Of a stretch of DNA of 64,000 bases, positions 62,983 through 64,000 are shown piece after piece. The notes beneath the pieces were generated by a model. It was not told the DNA's origin and searched no databases. It was given only the letters and a program-made list of their open reading frames with translations. The stretch spans positions 186,001 to 250,000 of the forward strand of contig JADLDI010000060.1 in NCBI GenBank assembly GCA_020846745.1, read 5' to 3'. The position numbers and the translations under genes are program-made. Source of the DNA: Bryobacterales bacterium (GTDB lineage: Bacteria; Acidobacteriota; Terriglobia; Bryobacterales; Bryobacteraceae). The stretch's first letter is position 1. The number at the start of each line of letters is the position of its first letter.

Positions 62983-63357
62983 ATGAACCTTGACTTCAAA
63001 AAACTGGACGGATTAATCGCCGCGGTTGTCATCGACCACCAGACCGGGCGAGTTCTCATGGTGGGCTTTATGAACGAAGAAGCGTGGCACAAAACCCTCG
63101 AAACAGGCGCCGTAACCTTCTATTCGCGCTCTCGCAACAAGCTGTGGATGAAGGGCGAAACCTCCGGCCATAAGCTCTTGGTGAAAGAGATCCGCACCGA
63201 CTGCGATCAGGATGCGCTCCTGATCACCGTGGAGGCACTCGGTCCCGGCGTGTGCCACGAGGGTTACGAAAGCTGCTTCTTCCGCCGCTACGATGACGGT
63301 GAATGGAAGACCGCCGACACCCCAACCTACGATCCGAAAGCTGTGTACAAGGGCTGA
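62983..63357 (+). CDS. hisI: phosphoribosyl-AMP cyclohydrolase
   Basis: A 124-residue HisI, third step of histidine synthesis, opening the adenine ring of PR-AMP. GLIAAVVIDHQTGRVLMVGF, NEEAWHKTLETGAVTFYSRS, LWMKGETSGHKLLVKEIRTD, CDQDALLITVEA and the zinc motif CHEGYESCFFRR are all present. There is no fused HisE pyrophosphohydrolase domain. The ATG at 62983 is chosen over a GTG at 62968. hisG follows after six bases, so hisI is first in the operon, behind the attenuator. Confidence 0.96.
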   Translation: MNLDFKKLDGLIAAVVIDHQTGRVLMVGFMNEEAWHKTLETGAVTFYSRSRNKLWMKGETSGHKLLVKEIRTDCDQDALLITVEALGPGVCHEGYESCFFRRYDDGEWKTADTPTYDPKAVYKG

Positions 63358-63363
63358 TTCAAA

Positions 63364-64000
63364 ATGGCGAAACTGAAGCTTGGAATTCCTAAGGGTTCGC
63401 TTGAAAACGCGACCGTCGACCTGTTCCGCCGCGCCGGGTTCACCGTTACCACCTCGTCGCGTTCGTACTTCCCCGCCATCGACGATCCCGAAATAGAGTG
63501 CATGCTCATCCGCGCGCAAGAGATGGCGCGCTACGTCGAAGACGGCATTCTGGACGCCGGCCTCACCGGTCGCGACTGGGTACTGGAAAACGATGCCCAC
63601 GTGCAGGTGGTGGCGGACTTGATCTATGCGCGGCAGTCGTTCGGCAAAGTCCGCTGGGTGCTCGCCGCGCCCGAAACCTCCGCCATCCACTCCGTAAAGG
63701 ACCTTGAAGGTAAGATCATCGCCACTGAGCTTGTCGGAGCAACAAAGCGCTACCTGGCCGCGAACGGCGTAACGGCCAAGGTCGAGTTCTCATGGGGCGC
63801 TACGGAAGTGAAGCCGCCCGTGCTCGCCGACGCCATCGTCGAGGTAACCGAAACCGGTTCCTCCCTGCGCGCAAACAAGCTGCGTATTGTCGAAACCGTG
63901 CTTGAGTCGAACACCCAGTTGATCGCCAATAACGATTCCTGGAACGACGGCTGGAAGCGCCGCAAACTCGAAGACATGAAGATGCTGCTCGAAGGCGCTC
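63364..64000 (+). CDS. hisG: ATP phosphoribosyltransferase, 5' part
   Basis: The first 212 codons of HisG, which joins ATP and PRPP in the committed step of histidine synthesis; the gene runs off the right edge. [60 protein letters not shown] and [20 protein letters not shown] are clear HisG motifs, the last being the PRPP-loop. The sequence still visible past position 205 suggests the long form with a C-terminal His-binding domain. It begins six bases after hisI. Confidence 0.95.
   Translation, partial: MAKLKLGIPKGSLENATVDLFRRAGFTVTTSSRSYFPAIDDPEIECMLIRAQEMARYVEDGILDAGLTGRDWVLENDAHVQVVADLIYARQSFGKVRWVLAAPETSAIHSVKDLEGKIIATELVGATKRYLAANGVTAKVEFSWGATEVKPPVLADAIVEVTETGSSLRANKLRIVETVLESNTQLIANNDSWNDGWKRRKLEDMKMLLEGA

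Overview
The window looks like a chromosomal segment of an Acidobacteria member close to Bryobacterales/Solibacterales. This is inferred from family content, not from a marker search: a DUF1549/DUF1553 protein beside a Tat-exported DUF1501 start, a lipoprotein of the 'membrane-bound dehydrogenase plus haem-binding' type (TIGR02603), SBBP-repeat and PQQ-like propellers, secreted sugar-handling genes, and uniformly high GC. I see no phage, IS element, CRISPR array, rRNA or tRNA. Genes are dense: no gap between credible genes exceeds about 300 bases.

Layout. 1-6.1 kb: DUF1501/DUF1549 pair (minus strand), then a divergent sugar module (TIM-barrel isomerase, Gfo/Idh/MocA dehydrogenase, secreted glycosidase-like protein). 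6.2-6.7 kb: a BrnA-type antitoxin whose BrnT toxin is reduced to an N-terminal stub. 6.8-14.7 kb: lytic transglycosylase, xseA, glnA, TetR plus SRPBCC membrane protein, pckA. 14.7-19.8 kb: HlyD-like adaptor, hybrid histidine kinase with an eroded ATP-binding domain, zinc-ribbon membrane protein, secreted metallo-beta-lactamase-fold protein. 19.8-25.6 kb: SBBP protein, Wzm/Wzt-like ABC exporter, RhaD-type aldolase/dehydrogenase fusion. 25.6-28.6 kb: operon of winged-helix regulator, NIPSNAP, serine hydrolase and queC. 28.6-38.8 kb: comEC, redoxin, mscL, LarA-like protein, PQQ-like propeller, citrate synthase, dgt, YfgM-like protein. 38.9-45.9 kb: large c-type haem lipoprotein, DUF2721, DapA-family protein, and an ECF sigma/anti-sigma/effector operon. 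46-52 kb: aminotransferase, RHH/PIN toxin-antitoxin, etfBA, amidase, Acg-like nitroreductase. 52-56.8 kb: glycosyltransferase cassette (GT4, TMTC-like GT-C with TPRs, DUF2304, DPM1-like GT2, second GT2). 57-62.7 kb: a tightly coupled minus-strand run of three exported proteins and a TIR-NB-ARC-TPR protein, with a HEAT-like protein upstream. 62.8-64 kb: start of a histidine operon (hisI, hisG).

The two most striking items are (1) a histidine-operon attenuator: a 16-residue leader peptide with four consecutive His codons, mutually exclusive hairpins and an intrinsic terminator just before hisI; and (2) the TIR-NB-ARC-TPR gene, which resembles bacterial immune NLRs and sits at the end of a translationally coupled operon of otherwise unrecognised exported proteins. 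Secondary points are the decayed BrnT/BrnA module, the hybrid kinase lacking the N-box Asn, and a possible lipid-linked-sugar GT-C glycosylation cassette.
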